64,000 nt of DNA from Gonocerus acuteangulatus. Its lineage: Eukaryota; Arthropoda; Insecta; Hemiptera; Coreidae. Positions 21,384 to 34,263 of the stretch are shown here, one piece after another (the stretch's first letter is position 1; the number at the start of each line of letters is the position of its first letter). A program made the position numbers and the translations under genes. The notes beneath the pieces are model-generated. The model ran no database searches. It was not told the origin of the DNA and saw nothing but the letters and a program-made list of their open reading frames with translations. Location of the stretch: NCBI GenBank assembly GCA_946811695.1, contig OX328131.1:13426255-13490254 (forward strand). Direction: 5' to 3'.

Positions 21384-22444
21384 AGACAAAAGTCCGACTC
21401 GCAGGAATTTCAGCATCTTAGCGCGGTTCCGTTCATGTCCCTAGTGCCATTTGATAAGCTTAGAAAAGAAATAAACATTTTTTTTTTTATATATATCTCG
21501 TGAAAATTGTCAAAATCCTCTCGAACATCTCGAATAAAAGTGATATTAAGGCGTCAGGGACACCGACAGTAGCTAACTTTTACACAGAAGCGGAAATTAC
21601 AGAATCTGGCTCTCATTCTAAAGCAAAGCTCTATAAATCAATACAAAATATGCCTAATAAAGCCTTTCTAGAGGATACAGAAGCATGGGCATATATGAGG
21701 GGGGGGGGCTGAGGGGGCTGCAGCCCCTCCCGAAATTTTGAATTGATGATAAAAACTTCTCGTAAAACCCTTAAAAATAAATTAAATAAGATCACTTAGT
21801 TCATAAAACATATTTTATTTTACGTGTAATAGCGTTTTAGTTGCCTAAAACTATTCCAAGCTCTCAATATTTAGTATTCCATACCCTGGAAATGGTCTCA
21901 GCCCCCCCCCCCCGAAATTGTTTTTATATACGCCCATGTACAGAAGGATCAAGAAGAAGTACACAAGATTGAGTAGAATACCCTGCCTAATATAGCCTAT
22001 ATAGAATAATATGCCGAATAAAACCTATCTAGTAAATACATAAGGACAAATAAAAGTCCTGACGAATAACAAGTCAAGAAAAAAAACTTTATTTAACAAA
22101 ATAAAACAAAGTTTAGTTGCCCAACTACAATAGAATAATATACCTAATTAAGTCTATGGAGTAGACACAAATGGACCAAAAACAAGTCTTGTGGAATATT
22201 GTTTTTTTTCTAATTAAATACTTTTTATCAATATTTAGTATATAACCTTTGTTGAAAACTATTGATTGCTAATTGATGATTGGGTTTAAAACTAAGTAGT
22301 CTTTATGAATATTTAGTATATAACCTTATGTTTGGATCTGAGTTTTTGGGGTGCTCTCCGCCTAGGCTTTGTATTTGTGTCGGCAGATACCTGGAGTATA
22401 TTTACAGCTCTTGAGGATTAACTCTTAGCAGGTAAATTTCCTGC

Positions 22445-22512
22445 GGCCCCCTTGTTTCTACGGGCATTGAACCGCCATATTCGCTCATAGTATCTAACCG
22501 TTGTGAAGTTTA
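22445..22512 (-). repeat. Degenerate tRNA-like segment
   Basis: On the minus strand, GGTTAGATACTATGAGCG resembles a D arm and GGCGGTTCAATGCCC a T arm with the B-box core. The anticodon arm is missing. Probably the head of another SINE, not a functional tRNA. Confidence 0.35.
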
Positions 22513-23068
22513 TTTTTTGGATTTAGGACTTTATATACAAATGAAGACTAAATCATAGCAAGAAGTAATCCTCCGTCGTCGGTTCTTAACTATGTAGACT
22601 CGCTAATGTTATCCAATCTTAGATACATCGTATTTAAAATCCACAGCAAAAACACGACATTTCATCAGAATCCCCTGCTGAATAAAACTTATATAGAATA
22701 ATATGCAAAATAAAGCCTATCTAGCGGATAAAAATAGAGGAAAAAAGCCGTTCGTGGTGGTAGAAAATCTTAAAAGTATTTCGCTCAGAAATCTCCGAAA
22801 TATTGTCACTAATTTTACGTATCCTGTTTTATAGCCAAATAGATTTATATTCTATAATCAATAAGAAAAACCTACTATCAATAAAAAACTATGGGTAATA
22901 GATGAAAATAGGGAATACTAAGAATAATTCTAAAGAACGAAATCAACACCATTACTGTAATCTAGATATTCATACGGCATCTTCGAATTCTAACAAACAA
23001 AATATTGATTCTAATTATACGTATCCTGTTTTATTGACAAATACATTTGACTACTATAAGCAATTAAA

Positions 23069-23176
23069 AGCACAAGGGAATATGCCAAAGAACTCGGAGT
23101 AGGAGCCTCGACAGTTTCAAGACATTTGAAGGAAATCGACAAATCCAAAACTGACATTTCATACGGTACAGCCTGA
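23069..23176 (+). pseudogene. Mariner-like transposase HTH fragment
   Basis: The 35-codon frame reads STREYAKELGVGASTVSRHL followed by KEIDKSK, then a stop. The pattern [ER]-x-A-x-x-L-x-V-x-x-S-T-V-S-R-H-L is the helix-turn-helix near the N-terminus of mariner-type transposases. Nothing of the DD(D/E) catalytic domain follows. It is a short remnant inside an H2 cluster, and a bacterial-type HTH is unlikely in this context. Confidence 0.65.
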
Positions 23177-24240
23177 TATATTTTTAACAATAAATTGTTC
23201 TTCTTATTTTAATTAATCTGTTTTATTGTCAAATACATTATCCAACTTTAAGCAATTAAAAAATAACAAGGAATAAAAACAAACAAAAAGAACCGTTCGA
23301 ATAAACGAAATCAATTACTTTAAAGTTTAAGCACTTATTTCTCCGATTGACATAGCCTAATCAAAAATTGTTTCAGAATCTTTTTTGTAGAAAATTTAGT
23401 AAGCATGGTAACCCTCCGTTTACCAACATTCCTAACCGTCTTCGAGATATGAACATGTATACGAAGTTCCCAAAACATTTCATGTCTGTTAATAAAATAT
23501 TTTATTCTAATCCTTCCTTAGCTCCTTCCTTAGTCCAAATTTTAACATATTAGTGTTAATGAAATTCAAACATGCAGAAAATATTTAAACTGAATCCCAT
23601 AATTTTAAGTATCAAAATCAAAGACAAAAAGAACAGTTCGAATAAGCGAAATCAATCACTTTAAAGTTTTAAGCACTTATTTCTCCGATTTACATCGCCT
23701 AATCGCTTTCTAATGGTATTCTTCCGTTTCCCAAATTCTCAACCTTTTTCGAGATATTAAGGAAAGTATACAAATTTACCAAAAATAAAAACTTTTTTAT
23801 GTCTGTTAATAAAATATTTTATTCTAACCCTTCCTTAACTCCAAACGCAACTAAAATTTCAACATATTAGTTTTAATGAAAGTAGAACATGCAGTAAATG
23901 TTTCAACTGAATCCCATGATTCTAAGTACCCAAACCAAAAACGGCATTCAAAAATTATTTTTTCAGTTTTCTCGAAAACGGTTAAAGCTATCGCCTTTAA
24001 AATGGTTTCATTCGTTTTCCTAGCCCAAGAAGCCTATAAAAAGAGTACTTACAAGCTTATAAACTCATAAACGTAAGCGTTACGATTTTTTTTTGCGCGA
24101 ATTTCGCCCCAAACGCCATATTCCAGTGGGCGGATTTTGCTGGTTTACGAACTTGACCTTTCAAATCGGACGACAGATTTTGGTACCAAATATCATCAAA
24201 ATCGGACCATCAGGGAAGCCAGAAATGAGCGAACAGACAA

Positions 24241-24338
<98 letters not shown>
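24241..24338. repeat. (AT)n core of an H2 element
   Basis: About 98 bases of TA repeat with two CATA interruptions, bounded by H2 sequence on both sides. Confidence 0.95.
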
Positions 24339-24339
<1 letters not shown>

Positions 24340-24482
24340 AATTTCAACCACCGTTATTTTCGGTCTCTAGGGGTTCTGAAACGCGAAATTTTCTTGTCGG
24401 CACTTCCGGATTGTTTCATTGTATCAACCTTATAAGTGGGGTTCCTCCCTATGGGGGAGGGAGGAACCGCGCTAAAATGAAT

Positions 24483-25243
24483 AAAACTCTTAAACATATT
24501 GAAAAATAAAGCATGAATAAAATTTTTAAACTAATTACAAAAGGGTAACAAAAATAAGTTGACAATGTCTACCCTAACCATCTCTAAACATATTGAAAAA
24601 TAAACATGAATAAAAAATATGAACTAATTGTAAAAGGATAAAAAAAAAAATAAGTTGACAATGTCTACCCTAACCATCTCTAAACATATTGAAAAATAAA
24701 CATGAATAAAAATTATGAACTAATTGTAAAAGGATAAAAAAAAAAATAAGTTGACAATGTCTACCCTAACCATCTCTAAACATATTGAAAAATAAACATG
24801 AATAAAAATTATGAACTAATTATAAAAGGATAAAAAAAAAAAATAAGTTGACAATGTCTACCCTAACCATCTCTAAACATATTGAAAAATAAAGCATGAA
24901 TAAAATTTTTAAACTAATTACAAAAGGGTAAAAAAAATAAGTTGACAATGTCTACCCTAACCATCTCTAAACATATTGAAAAATAAAGCATGAATAAAAA
25001 TTATGAACTAATTATAAAAGGATAAAAAAAAAAAATAAGTTGACAATGTCTACCCTAACCATCTCTAAACATATTGAAAAATAAAGCATGAATAAAATTT
25101 TTAAACTAATTACAAAAGGGTAAAAAAAATAAGTTGACAATGTCTACCCTAACCATCTCTAAACATATTGAAAAATAAAGCATGAATAAAAATTATGAAC
25201 TAATTATAAAAGGATAAAAAAAAAAATAAGTTGACAATGTCTA
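24483..25243. repeat. Tandem array, unit about 94-98 bp, 8 copies
   Basis: GTTGACAATGTCTAC recurs at 24558, 24654, 24750, 24847, 24941, 25039, 25133 and 25230. Two unit types differ in the middle (TTTTTAAACTAATTACAAAA versus AATTATGAACTAATTRTAAAA) and are partly interleaved. Length drift comes from the A run. The array fills the space between two convergent H2 3' ends (24478 and 25333). Confidence 0.95.
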
Positions 25244-25332
25244 CACATGAACATTATTTTGGTAAATTGTTTGCAACAACATGCATTTTTAAATTTTCAA
25301 ACGTGAAACAACCCCTGTCTGATCTGAGTATA

Positions 25333-25469
25333 TTTTAGCGCGGTTACTCCCTATCTCCATAGGGAGAACCCGCTTATGAGATTGACCTCATGACACGATC
25401 CGGACGTGCCGACCAGAAACTTTCTCGTTTCAGACCCCATAGATCACGAAAATATAGGTGGTTCAAATT

Positions 25470-25531
<62 letters not shown>

Positions 25532-26713
25532 GTACAAAAATCTGTCCTCTAATTTAAAAGGTCAAGTTCGTTAACCAGCAGAATCCGCCCACGGGAAGAT
25601 AGTGTTTGGGACGAAATTCGCGCAAAAAAAATCGTAACGCTTACGTTTTTGAGTTTATATGCTTGCAGGTACTTGTTTTATAGGTTTCATAACATAGAAA
25701 AACGAATGAAACAATTTTTAAGGCGATATCTGTAAACGTTTTTGAGAAAAGTGGAATCAATATTTTTGTAAGTCATTATTTTTTTGTGGGTACTTAGAAT
25801 CGCGGGATTCAATTGAAATATTTTCTACATATTGGAAATTAATCCCAACAAAGATTTTTAAATTTTGGTTATATTTGGAGTTAAGGAAGTATGCGAAAAA
25901 AATTATTTTATTAATAGACATGAAAAGTTTTCGGATCTTCACACATTTTTCGTAAATATCTCGATAACGGTTGGGAAATCGTGGTAAGTAGAAGGTGACC
26001 ATTCGAATGATTAAAAAATTCTCTACAAAAAAGGTTCAAAAGAAATATTCGATGGGGCAACGTCAATAAGAGATATAAGCGCTTGAAACTTAAAAAGTGT
26101 TTGTTTTGTTGTTTTGAACGGGTTTTTGTTTTTGTATATCTCACTTTTTAATTGTTTGTTTTTTGTTTTAAATTACATTTATCAGTGAAATTAGTATTTT
26201 AGTAAAATAAGCCAAGAAACGGTGAAAGGTATTGGTAATAAGTTTGGAGTGGCTGTGGTAATCATGATGACGCATGCATAGTTTGTTTTTAATTCTCCTA
26301 TCTATATAACCTTCCTCATAGCCTACAACTGAAGTTATCGTTATTTCTTATTTATAGAAAGATTTAACCCTCGAGAGAATGGAATTTTATTTGGCATAAA
26401 GCACATATTTACAGTTGATTATAACAGAAAATGAATTTGCTAGTAAAACAAAAGGAACTTAAAATGACAACGAATTTTTGGTTCGAAATAGAGCCTTCTG
26501 TGCAGTAGTCGAAGAGTGAGTATGTTTTCATTACATAATTGTATTTACTAATACAGACTTCCTCAAGAATGAGGATTAAGAATTATCCGTATTATTCAAT
26601 GTAAGTTGGCTACTGCCAGTTTCCTATGATTTGTGATGCCTAATCTATTCCATTTCTTCGAGACGTAGGGAACCGCGCTAAGATACTGTAGTTCCTGCGA
26701 GTCGGACTTTTTT
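25333..26713 (-). mobile_element. HINE-like family H2, apparently full length
   Basis: Reading the minus strand from 26713: AAAAAAAGTCCGACTCGCAGG-type end, CTTAGCGCGGTTCC, internal H2 blocks, an (AT)n core at 25474-25528, then the hairpin CTCCCTAT-GGAG-ATAGGGAG and AACCGCGCTAAAA at 25333. About 1.38 kb with no transposase or Rep-helicase frame, so non-autonomous. A 62-codon minus-strand frame near the 5' end (26678-26866) is unrecognised. Confidence 0.75.
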
Positions 26714-27616
26714 TAATTTATTCCCAGTATTTCCTTCTAAAACCTGGATTTTCTCTATTACTTCTGGCATGATTGCAGTGCTATCTACTAACAACACGCC
26801 TATTGCATCTAGTCTTGATATAGTATATATACAGCCAACTTTGCTCCTTGAAATGACAAAAGACAAAGCGACCTAGCCTCAATGGTAAAGTATTATTTTC
26901 TCTCTCGGTTTCTTCATTTATAAAATAAAAAGAAATATCAAAATATATATCAAAAATATGTAAAAAACTTGGAGTTTTGACGAAATATGTAAAATAAACA
27001 ACGGTTTAAATGCTATAAAATGATTTAAAACTGGCAGAGTTACTTAAGCACTTTCGATTTACGAATCAGAAAAAAAATATGTAAATACAATAACATTTGT
27101 TCCTTACTGTTAATAAATTACGTTGTATCAAAAATACAACTCAACAGTGGAAATCCTGCTAACATACTAACTGAAGAGTAGGAATTGTACTTGCTCGACT
27201 CAGAAATGGCCATACGAGAGAAGTTTAAAAGAGCATAGTACTTGTCAAGAATGCTTGTCACATGAGCTCTTGTGCGTATTTGATTTTGTGACAAGTGACA
27301 AGTAATATATAACCTAACATCTCCCTGTATGATTACTACTTTCATCGAGTGTATGAACGGACTATAATTTTTTTTTAATGCAATTATAAGGAAATGAATA
27401 CCAATTTGCCAGGCTCTATCAAATTTTGGCCACAAGTATGTTTTGTTGAAATATAATAAAATAATTGTTCGTAACATTTTGACGTTCATGACATACATTC
27501 GACTGTTATATGGAGGGTTGAGAGCACAACTAGACCAAGTCTATGTTATACAGTTTCCGGAAAATGAGTATTATGTGTTTTAATTGCAGAGACGTTGTAT
27601 GAATCTTATTGACGAG
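26714..27616. other. Unclassified AT-rich sequence
   Basis: The longest frame (27118-27498, minus, 126 codons) shows no domain and has an AT-biased residue make-up. I cannot support a gene here. Confidence 0.45.
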
Positions 27617-27629
27617 TATAAGTCTTAAA

Positions 27630-27871
27630 AACGGCCTCCCTGACCGTCCCTAGCCCGACCCAGCCTTTAATAAATTTAATAATGGGTACCTTGGGTGCTA
27701 ATGACTAGCAGTCGAAGCGGCCAAGGGGAAAATCAGGCGGCCGGAGCATAGTACTGACCACACTATCTCCCTAGTGTGCCGTATGGTCATGAAGCAGATA
27801 CCTCTATAGTATCTGCCCCTCAGGGCCCTCGAGGCCTGTTACGCGACTGATTTTTTTTTTTTTTTTTTTTT
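27630..27871 (+). mobile_element. SINE-I, 5'-truncated, with target-site duplication
   Basis: Starts in the body (CGGCCTCCCTGACCGTCCC) and ends GCGACTGA plus a T run of about 21. Flanked by a 13-bp duplication TATAAGTCTTAAA (27617-27629 and 27872-27884). The tail on the SINE sense strand is poly(T), not poly(A). Confidence 0.92.
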
Positions 27872-27884
27872 TATAAGTCTTAAA

Positions 27885-28191
27885 CAGATTTGAACTTAAA
27901 CACTGACATTATTTATGTTTAGCATTGTTCATAAATTAGTTAATAAAGCCAACTTGGACTTGGCTTACTTGTGCTCTGAAAACTAATAATAATAACTTCC
28001 AGATTTGTATCAAGAACTGCTACAAGAGGCAAAATAATGAAGTTAGGAGTCTCCTGTAGCAATGAAAAGAGCCATTTTAGTAATACTCTTCAATACTATT
28101 ACAATATAAGATGCCAAAACTGGACTCGGTCTACTTGTGCTCTGTACGCTCCGTATATTAAATTATAGTTATTTTGTTTTCTTTTTTAGCA
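27885..28191. other. Unclassified AT-rich sequence
   Basis: Nothing recognised. Two partly similar stretches (AACTTGGACTTGGCTTACTTG and AACTGGACTCGGTCTACTTG, split by about 180 bp) suggest an old internal duplication. Confidence 0.45.
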
Positions 28192-28529
28192 CCAAATGTT
28201 TAACGATATCCAGGCTTTAAAGTGCATAGAGTTAGCAGGGGGATGTAAGGCACATCTATGGAGGAAACCTCCATGGTGAGTCACTCAAGTCCTTGTTATG
28301 ACGTTACTGGGGTATGGTGAGGTGAGACAGTTTACACCAAACAAACGATTTAAAACTTCGAAATTGTTTCGTTTTAGCACTTTCCTCCGAAGGAAAGTAG
28401 CTATTGAGGTTGGACTCATGACGGAATTTTTGAAAAATTTCTTCAAATCTTTATCGATCCTACCTAGTAGACACCGAAAATGACCCCCGTTAAAATTTAT
28501 ATATATCTATATATATATATATATATATA

Positions 28530-28593
<64 letters not shown>

Positions 28594-29062
28594 TGTTAAC
28601 ACGATAGCGGCCAGAGTTTTGGTTTTTTCGTCACGAAACTTGGTATATAGCATTCAATTAGCAAACGATTGAACGAGTTCGTTAACCACCAAAATCGGTC
28701 CACCGGAAGGGGGGGTTTAGACCGAACCCAAAACACTAATTTGACCATTTCAGCCGTAATATTTGTATATTTCAACGACACTTGGTATTCGTAGTGGTAA
28801 TATAGAGAGAAAAGTGAGATATAAAAATGAACTAAATCGGTTCATAAGGAGGGGGGGGGGGGTTTACTCCGGACCGACAATACCAATTCGCCACTACCAG
28901 CCGTGATTTTAGGTATATTTCGACGAAACTCGGTATACGTAGTGGTAATCTACAGGTAAATATGTGATGTAAAAATAAACTAAATAGGTTCATTAGGAGG
29001 GGGGGTTTACTCCGGACCCAAATTCCTAATATACTCATACTGGTCGTAATTTCTGCTGTATT
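28192..29062. repeat. Near-identical duplicate of 14108-14978, includes H1 (28375-29062)
   Basis: Same sequence as 14108-14978 at an offset of about 14.08 kb; the H1 element is in minus orientation. The (AT)n core is about 6 bp shorter and one G run longer. It stops exactly at the N gap, so the rest of the duplicate is unseen. Confidence 0.95.
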
Positions 29063-29262
29063 NNNNNNNNNNNNNNNNNNNNNNNNNNNNNNNNNNNNNN
29101 NNNNNNNNNNNNNNNNNNNNNNNNNNNNNNNNNNNNNNNNNNNNNNNNNNNNNNNNNNNNNNNNNNNNNNNNNNNNNNNNNNNNNNNNNNNNNNNNNNNN
29201 NNNNNNNNNNNNNNNNNNNNNNNNNNNNNNNNNNNNNNNNNNNNNNNNNNNNNNNNNNNNNN
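29063..29262. other. Assembly gap (200 N)
   Basis: Exactly 200 undetermined bases, which looks like a fixed-size placeholder. Order and distance across it are not established by sequence. Confidence 1.
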
Positions 29263-30117
29263 GAAAAAAATCGTTCCCTTACTTCATATGCTTGAAATTA
29301 CTCGTTTTATAGACTTCTTTTGCCTAGGAAAACGAATGAAACCATTTTTAAGGCGATTGCTTTAACCATTTTCGAGAAAAGTGGCAAGATAGTTATTGAA
29401 TAAAGTTTACGTTTTGGGTACTTAGAATCATGGGATTTAGTTAGAATATATTCTACATGTAAAAATTTCGTTAAAACTAATATTTTGAAATTGAGGTTAC
29501 GTTTGGAGTTAAGGAAGGGTTAGAATAAATGATTTTATTAAAATCGAAAGCACACTAAATGCTCCACAAAAAAGGTGCTAAGGAATGTTTTGATTAGGCG
29601 AGAAATAAGTGCTTAAAACTTTGAAGTAATTGATTTCGTTTATTCGAACGGCTATTTTCGTCTATTTTTATTTCTTGCCATTTTTTAATTGCTTATAGTA
29701 GGAAAATGTATTTGACAATAAAACAGAATAATTAAAATAAGAAAAAAAAAAGATTGTTAGAAATATAGCTTTCCAAGAGAGAGATTCGATGAGGCCTTTT
29801 GAATATTTTCAACTGCCTTTATGCTTTTTATGTTTTTTTATTTTTTAATTGCATTTATTTGTAGATTTATTACTATAGTATAATAACACAAGAAAGTGTT
29901 AAATTTTTTGATATTTTTCAATGCATTGAAACGTATGAAATAAGTATCTGTAGAAGTGTATTCTGGGGTTTTGGGGGACCCGACCTGGTAAAGTCATAAA
30001 CCCTTTTCAAGAAAGGTCGAACAAAATATTATCTGTTTCTATTCTAAGCTTGTCAAATGGCAATAGGGACATGAACGAATCCGCGCTAAGATGATGCAGT
30101 TTCTGCGAGTCGGACTT
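29263..30117 (-). mobile_element. HINE-like family H2, 3' part lost at gap
   Basis: The minus-strand 5' end lies at about 30117 (AAAAAAGTCCGACTCGCAG, ATCTTAGCGCGG). Internal blocks GTACTTAGAATCATGGGATT, GGAGTTAAGGAAGGGTTAG and GCTTATAGTAGGAAAATG follow. It runs into the gap before the (AT)n core. Confidence 0.8.
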
Positions 30118-30690
30118 TTTTAATTAAGTCAATAGGGACTACAACAAATAGGGAATTTTAAAACAAAATTTGATGAAAAACTCTGTTATTCCCGTTTTTC
30201 AAAGAATTGGAGGGTGATTGGGGGGTAAAAAAAACGATAGCACCTCATGAACGTGGATATTGAGATCTACAATAAATGTTACATAGACTAAAAACAAGTT
30301 TAATTTTGTAGACCATATTAGAGGACAATGATTCTGGGCGTAGTCTGAATTGCTTTGAGTGGAACTGAAAATTGAAAAATTGAATATTATTATTACTATC
30401 GGACAACCCGCCGCCTGCTTGCAACTGTGAGCAAAAAACGTTGATAGAAAAAACGCCTTGAAAAATAATGCATACATAATACGAGCATTTGGAGATCCAT
30501 TTCCCGCAGAGTTTTTTCCTCCCCCGAAACAGGTGGCCGTAACCCCAAAGGGGACTGGTCAAGGGCGTGGCCTATCCTAATTCTATAAAGAATTACTTTA
30601 CGTCCTCTACTTTTAATTGAATAAATGGTTATTACTTTAAAGATTTAAAAATTAATGAAATAATTTTACTTGATCATAACTTTAGCAAAT
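30118..30690. other. Unclassified sequence
   Basis: Two overlapping frames on the minus strand (30199-30562) lack recognisable domains. Nothing firmly identified. Confidence 0.4.
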
Positions 30691-31445
30691 GCTAAAAATT
30701 GCATGGACACTCCCTTTGGGATGTAAACACTCACTAAGAAATATTGTTTTAATATTCAAATTTTTAAGTATTTTTAGAGGTGTTTTAATTTTTAGTTTTA
30801 AAGAGAGCATACTCGCCTAGGCAGAACGATTGCTAGGACGATAACAGAACAATTTTTAATTGCGGTTAATTTCAACTATGACGGCTGTCCTTGAATTACT
30901 AGAAATAAAATGTCCCTCATAGAGTTTACGCTATGAAAAAAAAAAAATCAACATTTTAATTGCGGGTCATTTCAACTTGTCCCCAATAGAGTTTAAGCTA
31001 TACCAGGTGATGGTCCATCCGAGGTAATAATAATCCGAACCCTTGCAATGCCTCCTCACCCATCAGCATCCCCAGTCAGAACACCTCTTGGTCATGCTCG
31101 CAAATGTAATGGGTGTTTCCAAATGACATCTGAGAAACATAAATTTTTAACTTTTAACGTACATTCATTATTCACAACGAAATTTAACCTGTACTGGTAT
31201 TACTCCTGTTTATGATAACCTATAGATAACAGATTATCTCTAGGTTATCTGTTTGTTGACACTGGTCCGGAGCGCCCCAGTGTCAAGAAACATTTTACTT
31301 TGATTACTTATCAATTGTTGAATAACATATAGTATGACGGGAACCGTGCTATAATAAATTGCAAAAAATTATATCGTAGCATTAATTTCGATGATACATT
31401 ATTTAACGCAATAAAATAACTACTTACCTGCGGTGACGAAGCTAG
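30691..31445 (+). mobile_element. HelA copy (Helitron), 5' end lost
   Basis: Collinear with 61055-62102: GCATGGACACTCCC, ATTGCTAGGACGATAACAG, GTCCTTGAATTACTAGAAAT, GAGGTAATAATAATCCG, ATAGTATGACGGGAACCG, CATTATTTAACGCAATAAAA. The 3' hairpin is damaged (GCGGTGACGAAGCTAG), joined directly to the terminal CTAG followed by T at 31446. Confidence 0.88.
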
Positions 31446-32250
<805 letters not shown>

Positions 32251-32647
32251 ATGGGATAGGTATTATCCGAAGTAAATTGAAATATATGAAAACGGTGAAA
32301 AGCTAGCCTCATGTGCGCAGTTGTTCGTGGCTTTACGAAGTCTTCATCCAGAAAAACAGTATACCGCTCACAAACAGACAAGGGACACTAAACACATTCA
32401 CAAGGTTACTTATAGTATACACGCTGGGACTAACTTTTCTGGGTGATAAAACCGGCAGTTGTTAAAAAATACACTAATCACAAAAAGTGGCGGAATGAAA
32501 GTCTATTCTAGGCGTGTACAAATCTGGAGTGAAGTCTGCACCAGTGGGAATTATTTTTAGACATAGATATTGGAAACTGTGCGATGGATGCTCCGATGCC
32601 ATACTAGCCCCAAAGATAATGGACATTTAACGCATTTGAAACGGATA
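32251..32647. other. Unclassified sequence
   Basis: No gene recognised. Confidence 0.4.
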
Positions 32648-33056
32648 TTCACTTTCGTGAGAAGGGGCAGGCAAGCCCCACGGCCTGATAGCCACTTTCG
32701 TAAAAAAGGGCAGGCAAGCCCCACGGCCTGATTGCCACTTTCGTAAGAAAGGGCAGGCAAGCCCCACGGCCTGATAGCCACTTTCGTGAGAAAGGGCAGG
32801 CAAGCTCTGTGGCGTGATATCCACTTTCGTGAGAGGGGGAAGGCAAGCTCCGTAGCCTGATAGCCACTTTCGTGAGAAAGGCCATACAAGCCCCGTGACC
32901 TGATAGCCACTTTCGTGAGAGAGGGCAGGCAAGCTCCGTAGCCTGATAGCCACTTTCGTGAGAAAGGCCAGACAAGCCCCGTGGCCTGATAGCCACTTTC
33001 GTGAGAAAGGGCAGGCAAGCCCTGTGGCCTGATAGCCAATTTCGTGACAAGAACAT
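32648..33056. repeat. Tandem array, 43-bp unit, about 9.5 copies
   Basis: GATAGCCACTTTCGT-type phrases recur every 43 bases (32691, 32734, 32777 and on). Because 43 is 3n+1, all three minus-strand frames rotate through the same unit, and all stay open for 135-160 codons. Each gives a 43-residue period with motifs such as SHESGYQATGL, FSRKWLSGHGACLP and LTKVAIRP. The open frames follow from the unit lacking stops, not from visible selection. Confidence 0.95.
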
Positions 33057-33455
33057 TTCTTCACTTCAGGATTGAAAGCCACCTTTGTGGGAGCTTTTTG
33101 CGATGTATAACGCTATGTTATGTAAACTCTAGTCACTCTTGCAGGTGAAAAATAATAATGAAGCTGATCAAATAAAGATGTGTATTTTTATACATTTTAC
33201 AAAAAATAAATGTTAACACCAAGCTGGCCCATTTTATTGTGCATTACCTAAGGGCTTGAATGTAAATACAATGATTGTTTAAACTACATAAAATTATGTA
33301 TATTCTGTTCGTTAAAATCCACAATTATACTCGTTATAATAATAACAAGATTTCCATTCTACTGGCAGAGTATTGCTGGAGAAGAGGGTGTTTTTGCTGG
33401 AACTATTAGCCAAGAAGATTGTCCAGTAATTGAAGTTGGTCCTAGTCTCCATTAC
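33057..33455. other. Unclassified sequence
   Basis: AT-rich, then more balanced from 33360. No gene recognised except the adjoining candidate exon. Confidence 0.4.
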
Positions 33456-33647
33456 CTGTTTTTCATCCAGTTCCAGGACAGATTCCTGCTAATCGTCCCT
33501 CCTTCTTATCCAGGATTTCTCCAGGGGCAAGAAGTTTTTATGGAAGATGTCCTCCAGAGCTCTATCACTCTCCCGTTGTCTCTCTCCCTGGCTTTTTCTA
33601 GCCGTCCTCCTTCCCCTAATAGCAGACTTGTTACGGTTTTTATTTCC
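33456..33647 (-). pseudogene. Candidate exon with one in-frame stop
   Basis: On the minus strand a 192-nt block (64 codons) is bounded by an acceptor-like CACTCCCTAG and a donor-like CAG|GTAATG. The frame runs the whole block except for one TAG at codon 53. It encodes a basic, helix-prone stretch (KSAIRGRRTARKSQGERQRE, then ALEDIFHKNFLPLEKSW and, after the stop, QESVLELDEKQ). No domain recognised. It could be a host exon with an error or null mutation, a pseudogene, or chance. Confidence 0.35.
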
Positions 33648-33770
33648 CTAGGGAGTGGCTCTTATCAATATCGAGTGATAACAGATTTGTGAATGAATGT
33701 CATATTTATACCTTTGAGTCGAGCACACGTTCATAATTCTTCGAAGGTTTGTCAATGAATTTATTTAGTA

Positions 33771-34263
33771 CTAGCTGTTACTGGCGTGCCATTCTACATC
33801 TACTTTCTGCAACTAGAAAAGAAGAAAATAAAATAAATAAATTAGAAACCAAATAAGTAATATTAAAATCTAATACAAATATCTGTAAGTGTTCGGGTTC
33901 CCAGTTTCACACAACCCGTGACCTCCGACCTTTGAATCCTAGGCGATTTTAACCTAGTCTATGTCACTCCCGGATTGTGTGTCAGACTGTGTGGATTTGT
34001 ATACGGAACAAACATAAAGGCAGACATCTGGTAGAAATTTTAGACCTAGCCTATTGCACTCCTCGGATCAAGACTTCCCAGTTTGCTCAAAATCGTTCAA
34101 ACGGTATGGGTTTGTATAAGGAACAAACAACAGAGAGACAGATGTAGACATTTTTGACTTAGCCTACGACACTTTCCGGATCAAGATCTACATGTGTGCT
34201 AAGTTTGGTCAAAATTGGTCCAGCGGAGTGGATTTGTATAAGGAACAAACAGACAGACACGTG

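Larger units (their letters stand above)
21384..24478 (+). mobile_element. HINE-like family H2 cluster ending in a 3' hairpin
   Basis: A new H2 5' end (AAAAGTCCGACTCGCAGG) is embedded in the previous copy. 21700-23060 is degenerate AT-rich sequence with recurring CTATATAGAATAATATG motifs, and 23200-24478 is well-preserved H2. Its 3' region holds GGGCGGATTTTGCTGG, GAGCGAACAGACAAAT, an (AT)n core and TCTGAAACGCGAAATTTTC. It ends in the hairpin TTCCTCCC-TATGGGG-GAGGGAGGAA plus CCGCGCTAAAA. The subterminal inverted motifs TTAGCGCGGTTCC and GGAACCGCGCTAA match. Confidence 0.75.

Noticed and set aside
27118..27498. 126-codon minus-strand frame as a gene
   Set aside because: No domain, AT-driven composition, and no supporting signals or neighbours.
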